64,000 nt of DNA from Geosiphon pyriformis (GCA_016748015.1 JAAOMT010000303.1:252257-316256); one strand, 5' to 3'. Positions 1-11,400 are shown, counted from the stretch's first letter. Program-made: numbers and translations. The notes: generated by a model not told the origin, from the sequence alone.

Positions 1-986
1 TTAATAGTTCTGTTGTTTTGATTGTTATTGTTTCTAAAAGCTGGAGAGAGCAATGGAAGATTGTTGCAGTCTCTTAAGAAGTGTTCAGTTAGTCCACAAT
101 GATAGCACACAGATGGGCCACAATTTTGCTGTTTTTGATATAGTGGTTGTTGAGGCTGATTGAAACGGGTTTCAAATTTGGATTTTTGGAGTTGTTGATT
201 CTCTCTAACTGTTTGGGCCAATGGTTCTAATAGCCAGGCAAAATTAGCTGTAAATCTATCTATTAACTGTTCATTTGGGTTTTGAGTTTGGGCAGCAAAA
301 GAGATAGCAGCTATTTGGGGAGCAGGAGCCATAACAAGAGCAAGAGCAAAAACTAGAAGTGTAGATCCTAAGTGTATTCTTTGATTATCTTCTATTTTCT
401 GAGCAAGTTCAATGGCCATATCTATTATGGGATTATCTTTCAAGGCCAGAAAGGGCCAAAGAGCATATGATAGATCACTTTTCAGTCCTTTTATAAAGGA
501 ATGTATTTTCTGCTTTTCTGTCCAATTTCTTCCAGAGTCTACCTATTTAATGAGTTTTCTTATTGCTTTGGTATATTCTGTCACAACCTCATCAGGGCCT
601 TGAGTTCTTTTTTCTAATTCCATACACCATTTTGAAATTAAGATGGGAATTCTAAATTTAGTTTTAAACTGGCTAGTGAAAGAGGTGTTGTCTTCTCCAG
701 CATTTGCCAGTGTCCATCTAATAATTTTTTGCTGAGCATTGGCATTGGTTTCTTGTAAGAACCAAGTAGCAGGAGAGCCTTAGAGGTAGCCACCAACGAT
801 TTGGAACTTGTATTTATTATCATATTGGTTTGCTATGGCAGCTCTTTCAAAATCATCCAACCATTCAATTGAATCTTGGGCATCATCTTTGAATAATAAT
901 AATGAGGTGTTGTTTCTTCATCCTAAAGCAGTCTGTATACTTTGGAGGGCAATCAGAATGTTTTGTTGCAGAGGGTCTTGAGCCAT
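1..986 (-). pseudogene. Family C gag (nucleocapsid with CCHC knuckle), partial
   Basis: The product would be the capsid/nucleocapsid protein that packages element RNA. The ATG complementary to 984-986 matches the ATG at 59448 of copy 2. An in-frame coding stretch continues upstream to about 1484 and is conserved in copy 2, so the true N-terminus may lie there. The retrotransposon gag core occupies roughly 860-500. A perfect CX2CX4HX4C zinc knuckle lies at 66-107 (Cys-Tyr-His-Cys, His, Cys). Stops interrupt the frame, for example Gln or Arg codons changed to TGA or TAA near 915 and 785. The protein cannot be made whole from this copy and its 3' end is outside the window. Confidence 0.8.
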
Positions 987-1484
987 TGGTTCAGGTGTAA
1001 CTGTTTGTGTGGAGTGTTCTGATTCACTTGAAAAGAGATCAAAAACAGAAGTGGTTTAATAGTTTTTTTCTTCTGTTTCAAGAGGAGTTTCTGTTGATTG
1101 ATAAGCAGCAATTTAAATGTGAATTTAATGATTCAGATATTCGAAATCAGGAGGCTGTTGTTCAAAGGTTGTAGAATATAAGAGCTGATTAATACTGTTG
1201 TTTCTTTTTTCAAAGTCATCTTCAAAATAAGCTTGGTCAAAATAATAAGTTGTATAAGTTGTATAGGTTTCAGCTGAATACTCATTCAGGAACCAGTTCC
1301 AAAAGTCTTGGAATTGTCTGCTGAATTTTTCTTCAATGAGAAAGCAAATCAAGCAGAAGGGCAAAAGATTAAGTTCAATAAAGTCTAGATTGTTTTTGTT
1401 GTATGTTTTTAAGTGTTTTTTTGATTGTTGTGACAGGTATGAATAATCACCTATACAAATAGAAAACAAAGTGAATTTTGACAA

Positions 1485-1501
1485 CCTCACAGGGAGCACC
1501 A
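1485..1501 (-). promoter_or_regulatory. Primer binding site (family C copy 1)
   Basis: Minus strand reads TGGTGCTCCCTGTGAGG six bases after the LTR end. It would pair with a tRNA 3' end finishing in GGGAGCACCA. The same site follows the LTRs of family B (27021-27037, one change) and, decayed, copies at 5059 and 58934. The primer tRNA is not identified. Confidence 0.65.
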
Positions 1502-1507
1502 CTTTTA

Positions 1508-2140
1508 TGTTACAGGTTGGAGTAACAAGCTAATAGATAGCAAGGGAGAATAGGATTGTAGGATGATGGAAATAATCAAAGGGAATTTAACTTCAAAGAG
1601 TGAATTGAATAAGTATGAATTCAATATGCGAAATTAGTCTCATAAAATATCTCAGTTGCTATACTTTTCAAAGATAACCAGGGAATCTGAAGGTAGAGAA
1701 ATAGTCTGTACTGTCAACAATTAATCATGCCTGGTATAATTCTATGCCTCACATCAGCACTCTTAAAATTCAATATTAGGTATCAAATGTACTCTTTAGT
1801 CACGTTTTATTCAATAATCTTCAAATGCTACAATTATATGTTTCAGGAAAAGGGTAAAGAATAACCAACAAGTAATCTTTTATCTTTAAGATGTTCAGAT
1901 ACTTGAAAGTAGGGAAAGGGAAATTAGTAATAAGAAAAGAATTGAGATGAAGTTGTTATTTTATTTTTTTATTTCTTTTTGATTCTTACATGCTTTTCTA
2001 CAGCTAAGAGATTCATTGCTTATATAGCTGTCAATGATTAGGTCAATGATCATTTACTAAAAATAGAGTGGCTAATTTATATGACATCAATAGTTAATAT
2101 ATGTGATAATTAATAAAAAGTATAAGTTTCAACCATAACA
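1508..2140 (-). repeat. Family C LTR, copy 1 (5' LTR)
   Basis: On the minus strand it begins TGTTATGG (at 2140) and ends CTGTAACA (at 1508), 633 bp. It aligns along its length with 39437-40111 (minus) and 58179-58927 (plus). Its short array of TGACCTAATCA-like units (about 2030-2050) is much shorter than in the copy at 58 kb, which explains most of the length difference. Confidence 0.85.
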
Positions 2141-4196
2141 ATACTTTAATATTAAGTTTTAATCAAAAACAATTGGCTTTTTAAAGCCAATATAAACTTA
2201 GATTAAAAAACCCAAGAATTAAAAATTTTATACCAAGAATAAAATACTAAAGTATTTGTTATTTATAGTATCTTTAACAAATAATTTAGTTTTAAATTCA
2301 AAGATAAAAAAAAATTAATTACCAAAACTTACATAATACTTAATTTTTGGTTAAATTAAGCTAAAAAAACACAACAGTTATTTGAAATATCTATACTTTA
2401 ATTAACATTATTATGGCTTAAAAATACTAATTAACAGTTAATATTAATAAATAAATAAACTAATAATTAATATATTTCTTATTCAAAATCATAACTACAA
2501 AAACAACCAGCCTATATTTTACTTAAATATAAGAATTATAATAAAAAGCTTTTATCTATAAAAACTTATATATTATCAAAAAAAAATAGAAAAATTGTAT
2601 TTGCTATTATTGTAAAACTTATTACAAAGAACAATTTGGCAGTCTTAAATATAGCAAAAAATAAAATAAAATATCTTATTTTATATATAAAAAATTGTTA
2701 TTAGAAAAATACAATTGAATTGATATTACAATAATAAAAAAAGTTTGCAATTAAATCTGTCAATATGTTTTCTTTATTTCTAAGAAAATAAAACAAGAAA
2801 TACTATTTACAACAATCTATTATAATGTTTTTAATAAATTCTATTATTATCTATACAATGCTAAAATAATTTATAAACTTAAAATAGTCTTGATCAACAA
2901 AGAAACCCAAACAAATACTTACCAAATAAAAAAACAGAATATATTAAATACATTATAAAATTAGCAGAATTCAATTATAAAAATAAAGTAAAATTCTACT
3001 ACTTAACTTTTAGTTATGTTTATTTTTTCAAAAAAACCCAAATTTAACAATTGGAACAAATAAACATTTAACTGTATAAAAAATACATTATATTTTGTGA
3101 TAATATATAGTGTCTTAAATTTTATGTTTTCAATATATTATTACTTACTAAAAATAACCAAAAAAAATTAAATTTAAAACACAAAAAATGCAATCAAAAA
3201 TCTTAATAATTTCAATTTATCTTGTTAAAAACTAAACTGTTTTATAATTCAAATACTTTAACAACAATAGACAAAAAATCAAGCCAGAAAAAGTCCATAA
3301 AATTAATACAAAATACAATTTTTAATATTTAGAAAAAAATATTCTTATTTTAAAACTAAAATTACTTACAAAAATCAACCTCAAAATTGCTCTTAAAATT
3401 TTATTAAAAGCAATAATACAAATTGTTTTTCACTTATTATTAGCAAGCAAAAAAATTAATGTTAGAAAAAAAATAATTAATGTAAAATATACTAAAGATA
3501 TTATAATAATGTTTCAAAATAAAACCAAAAAACTTTTCAAAATTGAACATATTAAAAAAATTATTCAAGCTATTTATTTACTTTTAATCAACAATTCGAG
3601 TCTATAATTAATTAAAAATAGAAATGAATTAGGCAAAAGTAAAAAAAAATTCAAAATTTGAATCAATTAAACAATTTACAGTTCTAATAAATATAATTTT
3701 TAATATACAAAATAAATTTTACTAAATTCTTAGATTACCAAGAACAATTACTATTCTATTTTTTGAATAAGTTTGTAAAGCATACATTTATTTAATACTT
3801 ATTATTATTCAACAAATTTTGAATTTAATAAAAAAATTTGCAAAAAATATGGAATTTAATTTCAAATATTTATTTGTCTAAAAAAATCAAGGAATTTAAC
3901 ATTACATTTTACAACTCCAATAATTATTTTATTATATTAAATAACCATTTTAAATCAAAATTATTTACAATAATATCTTTTAACAAGAATTATTACAGAA
4001 AGTTTCAAATTTACAGAAATAATTAAATATTTTTTTCCAAAATTTAACTCAATTTTTATTACCAAAAACTATTATATTATTATTAAAAAATTATTTCAAA
4101 TTAATATACAGACATATTAACAAAAAATAACAATAATCTTGAAAAACTAATTTGGTTTAATACTAAATTTATACAAAAAATATCAAACCAAAATGC
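2141..4196 (+). mobile_element. Relic gypsy element E, left part (gag?/dUTPase/linker)
   Basis: About 2 kb of extremely A/T-rich sequence with no usable ORF. It is nevertheless a recognisable gypsy relic. Positions about 3450-3680 translate to a decayed form of the dUTPase-like region of family B (matching 31236-31420 residue by residue through the GGIID and KIAQAI segments). An open stretch at 3838-4026 matches the linker between dUTPase and RT. The frame breaks at 4196, in the codons just before the RT, and resumes at 14412 after element B copy 1. The stretch 2141-3450 should hold gag and protease remains but I could not align it securely. Confidence 0.7.
4193..4196. repeat. Target site duplication ATGC (left, B copy 1)
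   Basis: ATGC immediately precedes the LTR start TGTTA and recurs at 14412-14415 immediately after the 3' LTR end TAACA, giving a 4-bp duplication. Confidence 0.85.
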
Positions 4197-5056
4197 TGTT
4201 ATTCATAGAAAAATGGGTATAAGAAAAGTAGTAGAAAAAACTATATAAGAAAATAGACCAATAGAAGATTAGTATTTAACATGTAAACACATTGCTTAGC
4301 AATATGGAACAATGTCAGAAATCATGCCATATTGCTTAGCAATATGGAGCAAGATGAAGCAATGTTGAAAATTAGGACACATTGCTTAGCAATGTGAAAC
4401 ATTGTCAGAAAACACAGCACATTGCTCAAAAAATTATAGCACATCACTCAGAAATGTAAGCAATCTTATAGAACCCAAATTATATATATATAGTGATAAT
4501 ATTAGAAGCAGAAAAGACAGACTTCTGAAGTTTAAATTTGATCTAAGCAATCTTCTAACATAACAATTATCTAATAAATCATTATTTTCTATCTCAATTT
4601 ATGCTCCACTATCAACATCTTATGTTAATAGTAATTGATACTTAACCACACTGAAATAATAGCTCTTGATCACAGCTATTGACAGGATACTAATTTGTCT
4701 ATTACCTTGGTTTATTTTTTTATTTTATTTTATTTTCTTGATTTTTATTACTAATTCTATTGAGAATTAATATGCAGGGTACTAACGTCAGGATATAGCA
4801 CTGGTAAAAGACCCAAGAATAAGGGTAGGACACTTGATTGAGAATAGCTTACTAGGAGGAATACCAGCCATCAAGCTGAGAAAAAAATTGACAAAACTGC
4901 GGTTTCGAGAAGCTATGGATAAAACTATTACAACTGAATCTCTGTCCATTATACAAAAGACTCAACCAAAACCTTCAGATTTCTATCATTGACAACTTTG
5001 AGCACCAAGTTATGGGTTTGTTATTTCTTTACACACCCAACAAATCACCTGTAACA
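4197..5056 (+). repeat. 5' LTR of B copy 1
   Basis: Starts TGTTATTC, ends CTGTAACA. The U3 part has three copies of an inverted repeat related to CACATTGCTTAGCAATGTG (4288-4306, 4328-4346, 4378-4396). A TATA-like run (TATATATATATAG, about 4481-4492) follows, and the two-hairpin module is at 4608-4680. Confidence 0.9.
4608..4680 (+). promoter_or_regulatory. 73-nt two-hairpin LTR module (B copy 1, 5' LTR)
   Basis: Hairpin 1 is a 25-nt dyad (ACTATCAACA / TGTTAATAGT, 5-nt loop). Hairpin 2 is AATAGC / GCTATT closing a loop that contains the palindrome TGATCA. Spacing is the same as in seven other LTRs in this window. Confidence 0.6.
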
Positions 5057-5058
5057 TT

Positions 5059-5075
5059 TGGTGCTTTCTGTAAAG
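5059..5075 (+). promoter_or_regulatory. Primer binding site (B copy 1, decayed)
   Basis: TGGTGCTTTCTGTAAAG lies two bases after the LTR end and differs by C-to-T and G-to-A changes from the family C copy 1 site TGGTGCTCCCTGTGAGG. Confidence 0.6.
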
Positions 5076-5118
5076 TATAATTTTACAAAGAACCAGTACC
5101 AACAACCATCATCCAAAA

Positions 5119-6958
5119 GTGGCAGAATCAGAAATTATAGGAGCAAACCATTTAGAATTTGCCAAAGCCTTGTTTCAGCAGTACAGCCAACAATTAAGAT
5201 TAAACAACAACCATTATCCAACAAAATCTGCTTTCAACTTCTACATCAATGATAAAATCACAGACTGCTTAGGAAGAACAGTTAACATTGAATCCACAAG
5301 AAAAAATTTCTATACAGAATTATTTCAACATACCAGCTTACTAAGAAATTACAGTTTTGCACCAATCATCAAGGAAATCAATCAAACTATTGAAAGATAC
5401 ACACAACAACAATTCCCAATCACCTATGCAGACAAAAGAAAGGGAAAACTACAAACCCCAACAGTGATACCAAAGGAGATCCAACCACTTATTTGGAAGA
5501 AACACAGAGTTGAATCATCTACAAACCCATTATATCATTATATTTCTGGAAGTGCCATCAATATTGCATTAGCAGATGCATCTACATCAAACATGACATC
5601 AACATTTGGATAATTTCTATTTCAAAGTAAACAAAGGAAAACAAAACTATTAGAATCATATGACAAATATTTTGAAGAATTTAAATTGCAATTGCCAATG
5701 CCATCAGGAATCTGATTACCACTACCTCCACCAGATTTCAGAATAGCCAATTCATAGGAACCAACCGAATCAGAAAAAGAACAAGAAAAAGAAAAAAAAG
5801 AAGAAGAAGAAGAAGAATCTGAAGATCAAGAATTCACTTACCAGAACCTGATTACTAAAAACCCAGATATTAAAACTCTGGAATTTTAGGCTTAGCAAGA
5901 TCAAAATCTAGAAAATCCAGGAATCAAAACTCCATCAAAACAGAATGACTGAAACCCCAACTTAATTAATCAACAAAAATTACCTCTGAATATTGTTATC
6001 AATTAGCCACCAACTGAACCAATTATTGAACTGATTCAACAGCAGCAAATACTTCTTCAACAGCCACCACTATAGCCAATTATCTAGCAACCAGTTTAGC
6101 AGCCACAACAACAGCTTTAACCACCAGTACAACAACAATAATCAATCACACTAATGGCTTTTGCACCAATTACAAAACTTGAAAAGTTTACCAGTGAAGA
6201 GGACAATGCCTAGGCATGAATCAATAACATTGCCAAAGCCATCACCACAAATAATTGAGATGATACAAAAACAATACAAGTTATCCCATATTTTCTAAAA
6301 GATACCACTAATTCATAGTATTATAGCTTGGCCCAAAAACCTTAAAATTTTAATGCATTTAAAATAGAATTCCTAAGATATTTCAGTAATAATAACAACA
6401 TTAACTGCCTGGCAAGTACTTTCACCACCATAAAACAAAGGGACATAGAAGCAGTCACCACTTACTTGGAATGCTTCTACAGAAATCTGTGCCAAATTCA
6501 AGCTATCCAAGCTGACTATTTTACAGCATCACAAATCTTAAATCAGTTCATCAGAGGCTTATATAGTAGCATCCTCTAACAAGTATGTCCAATGCATCTG
6601 GTAGACCTTCCTACTGCAGTCACTCATGCTAGAAATTTTGAAGCTGCTAAGTTAGAAGCCAACCACACCCAAGCTGTAAATTTAGTAATGAATAGATCAT
6701 CTAACTTGAATTCCAATTAAAACAAATCAGTAATTCCATCAATCAAAAAATTGAGGGATACTTAGCTAATACTAATCAGCCCATTTATCAACCTCTACAA
6801 TGATGCAATAATCAAGAAAACACCAATCATTTCCAAAATTAATCATGTCTCTCCACATCCTCCAATTAGTCATGACAGCCAGAGATGCATGTCTGCCACA
6901 ACTGTGGTAAACAAAATTACTTTAGAGCTGACTGCCAAGTTTCTAATAACCAATGATT
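5119..6958 (+). pseudogene. Family B gag, copy 1
   Basis: Capsid/nucleocapsid coding region. The first conserved codon is GTG at 5119 (Val-Ala-Glu-Ser-Glu), and copy 2 also has GTG there. An open stretch of 164 codons follows, then a Glu-rich segment (5770-5830), a Gln/Pro-rich segment (6030-6150), the retrotransposon gag core (about 6150-6660) and a zinc knuckle at 6894-6935 whose His is changed to Tyr (C-x2-C-x4-Y-x4-C). Stops are frequent, many TAG at Gln or Trp positions. A small compensated frameshift lies near 6715-6890. Tandem Ile-Tyr-Gln-Pro repeats follow at about 7050-7150, as in copy 2. Confidence 0.85.
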
Positions 6959-7200
6959 AAGAAATCAATATCGAAGCCCCAATCGAAGATTTCAAACTCC
7001 AAACAATTACACCTATCAGGATCAATATCAATCCACTTACCTGCACATATCAACTGCCAATATATCAACCAACTGTCTATCAACCACAACCAGCAACAAT
7101 TTATCAGCCACAGCCCCAAGCAATTTATCAATCACAGCTGCAAATAATTTATCAAACAGCCACAGTTTCAACACCACCACCAAACTCCACTCAGGTGATA

Positions 7201-7900
7201 CCAAGAAACCCCAGATTCAGACTCACTTAAAACTAGAGATTGGTGATAATAGTCCACCAACCAATCTCCAGTTCATCAAACCCACAATTAGGATCTTGTT
7301 AACAAAATTTGGAAACTGGGTACACACCAAACCCGAATTCCCAATACTATTTAAGTCTCTTGGTTACTTCAGAAAACACTGCCTCCTACAACCTGGAACC
7401 CAATAAAACCCAAAGGCTTACCAACAACATTCCACTAGCAACTATCTCCAACAATGAATTATTAGCCGCAATTTTCCCATTTGAACTTGAAGAGCCATTA
7501 GTAACCCCTCTATTTAGTGGAGCTGCCCTTGAAGAGAAACCCATCACTGCCATGTACACTAATGCCAAAGTTGATGGTCAGTCCATCAAACTAATCTTAG
7601 ATAGTAGATCAGCTGGCAGCATTATCACAAGACAACTTATGGACCAATTAGGTTGCCAGGTTAATCAAACTGCCAGCGCATGCATTATCACAGTTGATGG
7701 AGTGACCAAAACTCCAATTGATGAAATTGATAACTTTCCGATTGAGATCAATGGCATTACAATACTCATCAAAGTTTTTGTGATAGAAGCCACTTAGTAC
7801 CAAGCTCTCGTTGGTAATAATTGGCTGTTCAAAACAAATGCCATACTTGATTAGACAATGCAGGAACTCCAATTGAGCCAGAATAGTCAACATACTCAGA
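7201..7900 (+). pseudogene. Family B retropepsin-like aspartic protease, copy 1
   Basis: The protease would cut the polyprotein during particle maturation. An uninterrupted stretch of 162 codons (7309-7797) holds the family signature: a hydrophobic strand leading to Asp-Ser-Arg at 7600-7608, then Ala-Gly-Ser-Ile-Ile-Thr. The normal triad is Asp-Ser/Thr-Gly. Here GGA has become AGA, which should abolish catalysis. The second signature (Ala-Leu-Val-Gly-Asn-Asn-Trp-Leu) follows at about 7804-7827 after one stop. Same frame as gag. Confidence 0.85.
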
Positions 7901-8900
7901 TACCAGCAGTATGTGGCTACTTTAAGCCAAACAATTCACAATTACTAATCAAATTCAAGGAAGAAACAAAGAAACCTATCTGAGAAGCTTATTAAGTTTT
8001 CTGGGCCGATGCCGACCACAACAAACTACCACTAATACTCTTCTGGAATGATGAAAGGAAAAAAAAACAAAGAGAAAAACATACCTGGAGAACCACCATT
8101 GATGCATGGACTGATAATAACCAAAGCAAGTTATCACTGATAATAAGCTGAGAGAAAAAAGAAAAAGGAAAAGAAAAAGAGGAAGAAAACAGCTCTAAAG
8201 AAGCCACCACCAAAAAAATCAATAGTGGCTGGACAAGTTCATACTCCATTCACCAGTCATTGCCACAACCACTCTATATTTCACTTAAATACAAAGACTG
8301 TGAGAAAAAACTCTCTTCTATGGAAGCATAGATTGCGCCAGACAAGAACCACTGGACATGAACACATTATTACTGCAAACCATGCCATCATGAACGCTAT
8401 AGATATTCAAAGTGCCAAGGAAAGTGGGACAATAAACCATGTCTTGCTTGTGGCAAACAATTGCTCAATAAAGGAATATGGAATGACATTCCTGGTCGAG
8501 AAAGAATGTGCGATGCTTTATGCTAGTACACGATCCTTATTAGCAACTGGATAAGTTGTGGTACGCCCATAACAGCAGCCTGACACTAAGCACTTGATCA
8601 CTTAGATGGTTACTCACATGACAAAGATGAGATCTGGCAGATGGCAAATGCCAAAGTTAAAGGAACCACGCCTAGTGAAATACTGAAAATTAAGAACAAT
8701 CCCTCTGAACTAGTCAATATTATTTGCATTCCCAACTCAGATGCTTTCATGGATAAGAAAACAGATCCAGAAGACTTCCACAAATATTACCAAAATTTGG
8801 CACCAATAAGAGAGGAGCAAGAGCAGTGGTTAGAGCAACTAAATACCTGATTATGTGATCACTGTTTGATTCCATGTGACTTTCAGTATTGTAATGAGTG
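7901..8900 (+). pseudogene. Family B Lys/Glu-rich linker and Cys-rich zinc region, copy 1
   Basis: In the gag-pol frame, a charged low-complexity stretch (about 8050-8220) is followed by Cys pairs consistent with zinc ribbons or knuckles: Tyr-Tyr-Cys-x2-Cys-His-His and Cys-x2-Cys-Gly-Lys between about 8360 and 8460, and a separate Cys-x2-Cys ... Cys-x2-Cys unit at about 8851-8910. Between them an open 69-codon stretch (8641-8850) has no recognised fold. Copy 2 keeps the same arrangement (30170-30810), so the region was under selection as protein. The function is not known to me; nucleic-acid binding is the obvious guess. An overlapping open frame at 8225-8554 is in another frame and is a shadow. 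Confidence 0.6.
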
Positions 8901-9150
8901 TGACCTCATTTACAATCTACCAATCCGCATGATCTACACAATCTCAGAGGAAAAAAAACCAATCAGCAACTGTGCATCAGAATCAGAATCAATTTTTGAT
9001 CCCAACTCAAACTCCGACAACAATGATAACAAAAACACTAGTTCTAGCTCCATTCAATATGGAAATAGCGATTTGAACTCAAATTCAAACCCCGAAACAT
9101 TTATAGTACTCTCTGATCTCACCAAAAAGCAAGAGTTAAAGTGGTTCAGT

Positions 9151-9543
9151 GACAATAATGAAGGTATCATGTCAGAACATGCACATAATACTGATGCAGA
9201 GTTTGATCTAAGATATCCTGGAAAAGATGCCATCAAATTGAAACCACATTTGCACACTTGCATAGATCTGAAAATTGTCATGAAAATACTGGCAACTATA
9301 ATGGTTCAATTAGCTTCTAGAAATAGTTTAGTGAAAAAGAGAATCCACATTAAAGGAGAAATAATTGATGCAGAATATGTAGGAAATATCATTGCTATGC
9401 TACAAAATGATTTAAAAAAGACTTATATCATAGAACCAAATAAAAAGATAGCACAGGCAATATTCCTGCCTTTGGTCAAAATATTTCAGTTAGTGTCAGT
9501 AGAAAACAGGGAAGAATTAAGGATGACAGCAAGAGGGATATAG
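9151..9543 (+). pseudogene. Family B dUTPase-like domain, copy 1
   Basis: Trimeric dUTPases hydrolyse dUTP to dUMP. This segment follows the order of their motifs: a Phe-Asp-Leu-Arg segment (motif 1, normally Gly-Tyr/Phe-Asp-Leu), Ser-Arg-Asn-Ser-Leu (motif 2, near 9314), Glu-Ile-Ile-Asp-Ala-Glu-Tyr (motif 3, near 9358) and Lys-Ile-Ala-Gln-Ala-Ile (motif 4, near 9448). A Gly-rich motif 5 was not found. It is open from 8866 to 9540, the longest intact piece of this copy. It lies between the Cys-rich region and RT, the place where some retroviruses and retroelements carry dUTPase. Activity cannot be judged because motif 3 has Glu for Gly and is otherwise changed. Confidence 0.7.
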
Positions 9544-10110
9544 GGATTTGAATCAATGAGTAGAATAGAGATACCAGTTAATATGGCCAAAAAAGAAGTT
9601 ATTGACAAGGGAGAAATTATCTTCACCTGTCAATCAATTTCTATTCTACCATATGACTAGTATATAGTAGTAATAAAAAGGAAAATGAAAGATTAGAACC
9701 AGATTTTTGAAGCAGAAGCAGCACTTTGTAAATCAGGAGAAATTGGACTCATCAATCTATACATACCAGCCAAGAACTATAGCCACATCAAAATTCCCAT
9801 CTACAACAACACCAGAAAGATTGTAGAAATACCAAAAGAAATCATCATAGGACATTTAATTACTGAAATAGAAGACCAACCACCAAACCCCATTCCAGAT
9901 TTTTCACAGCTTTGTGGATATGTTGACATTATATCACAAACAATATATAGACAAAATGAGTGCTATTTGCTCCAACCCAAACAATTGGAACAAATAAACA
10001 TAAGGAATTTAGACCCACTCCAATGCATACAGTTGAAGATGTTGCTCAATAAGTTTAATGACATTTTTGCCAGTGAGAATGAATTTGGCAGAACTAACAT
10101 CATCCAGCAT

Positions 10111-10935
10111 TAGATCAAAACTGGAGATGCTATGCCAATAAAACAACAAACATACAGAGTACCACCCACCAGCCATGAGATTATTCATCAAGAAATCAAC
10201 CAGATGCTCGACAACAGGCTAATTCAGCCATCAATGAGCCCATGGTCATTATCAGTAGTACTTGTCCATAAAAAGAATGGAAAGATCCGATTTTATGTAG
10301 ACTACTGGAAACTCAATAGAGTAACTCGTGGAGACAGTTATCCAATTCTATGGATCCAGGAATTATTTGACACTTTTGGTGAAAAGAAATAGTTCTCAAC
10401 ATTAGACTTAGACAGTGATTATTGGCAAGTAGCCATGGATCCAGAAGATAAAGAAAAGACAGCTTTTATGACAAGAGAAGAGAATTTTGAATTTAAAGTT
10501 ATGCCATTTAATTTGACCAATGCACCAGCAACGTTTCAATGGCTAATGAAAATAGTATACATAAGCTTACTATGGAAATCAGTAGTAGTCTATTTGGATG
10601 ACACCAACATATTTTTAAAAACATTTGATGATCATCTCTATCATCTACAGCAAGTGTTCGAAAGACTCAAATGAGTAGGATTGAAACTAAATGCTACTAA
10701 GTGTTACTTTGGCAAGACAGAGCTAAAATTCTTGGGACATGTAGTCAGCCAAGATAGAATCAAAATGGATCCAGAAAAGATAGAAATAGTCAAGAACTTT
10801 TTAGTATTAACCAATGTGATGGAGTTAAAATCATTCTTGAGATTTGCAGACTATTATCGACACTTTATCAAAAACTTTTTTAAGATAGCCCAACCACTCA
10901 ATCATCTTCAAACCAAGAATGTGAAATATGAATAA
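10111..10935 (+). pseudogene. Family B reverse transcriptase, copy 1
   Basis: Ty3/gypsy-type RT. Visible blocks are the primer grip/fingers start (near 10132), Val-Leu-Val-His-Lys-Lys-Asn-Gly, Ser-Thr-Leu-Asp-Leu-Asp (motif A, about 10399), Met-Pro-Phe-Asn-Leu-Thr-Asn-Ala-Pro (motif B) and the catalytic Tyr-Leu-Asp-Asp at 10591-10602, followed by the Lys-Phe-Leu-Gly-His connection. Stops occur at 10390 (TAG where copy 2 has Trp) and 10672 (TGA where copy 2 has Arg). Everything else stays in one frame. The catalytic Asp pair is intact but the protein is interrupted. Confidence 0.92.
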
Positions 10936-10944
10936 ATAGAAACA

Positions 10945-11400
10945 CAACAAAAAGCATTTGATATTCTAAGAAGAAAGCTTATACAAGCTCCAGTATTAAT
11001 TTATCCAGATCACAACAAACCATTCATTATTACCACCAATGCATCAGGCCAAGCATTAGGAACAGTACTATTACAGAAAAGACTGGATGGAAGAGAACAT
11101 CCAGTCACATATGCCAGCCAAGATTTAACTCCAGCTGAAAGAAATTATAGAACACCAGAATTAGAACACTTGGCAATTTATTGGGCAATCATAAAATAGA
11201 GTGAATACTTGAGCCAGAAGTTTGATGTATACATAGATCATAAGGGATTAACAGCACTTCATAAACAGGAATTTGAAGACAGAAGACAGTCAAGATGAAA
11301 AATGGCACTATCACCATATACTTATACTATACATTATAAAAAGGAAAAAGACAACGGAAATGCCAATAGTTTGTTACGAATGAGACAAATCTAAAAACAT
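10945..11400 (+). pseudogene. Family B RNase H, copy 1
   Basis: RNase H domain of gypsy RT. The segment at about 11017-11260 shows Pro-Phe-Ile-Ile-Thr-Thr-Asn-Ala-Ser-Gly, Glu-His-Pro-Val-Thr-Tyr-Ala-Ser, and Leu-Glu-His-Leu-Ala. The catalytic Asp of Asp-Ala-Ser-Gly is changed to Asn (copy 2 keeps Asp). A TAG replaces Trp near 11199. The frame shifts at about 11405. Confidence 0.85.

Larger units (their letters stand above)
1..2140 (-). mobile_element. Family C gypsy element, copy 1 (5' LTR, leader, gag; cut by window edge)
   Basis: Reading the minus strand from 2140 to 1 gives LTR, primer binding site, leader and gag, in the order of an LTR retrotransposon. The same order and sequence recur on the plus strand from 58179, which defines the family. 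The copy runs out of the window inside gag, so protease and pol are not visible. It is the best preserved family C copy here: the gag zinc knuckle is intact and the primer binding site shows no obvious damage, but gag still contains stop codons. Its right end (2140) abuts the much older relic E, whose 5' part is missing at this junction. Confidence 0.85.

Noticed and set aside
4288-4396. Regularly spaced palindromic repeats that resemble a CRISPR array
   Set aside because: They lie inside an LTR, the spacers are alike between units, and the same array occurs in the partner LTR. This is a U3 repeat, not CRISPR.
8225-8554. 109-codon open frame in B copy 1
   Set aside because: It is in a different frame from gag-pol; the Cys-rich region conserved with copy 2 is read in the other frame.
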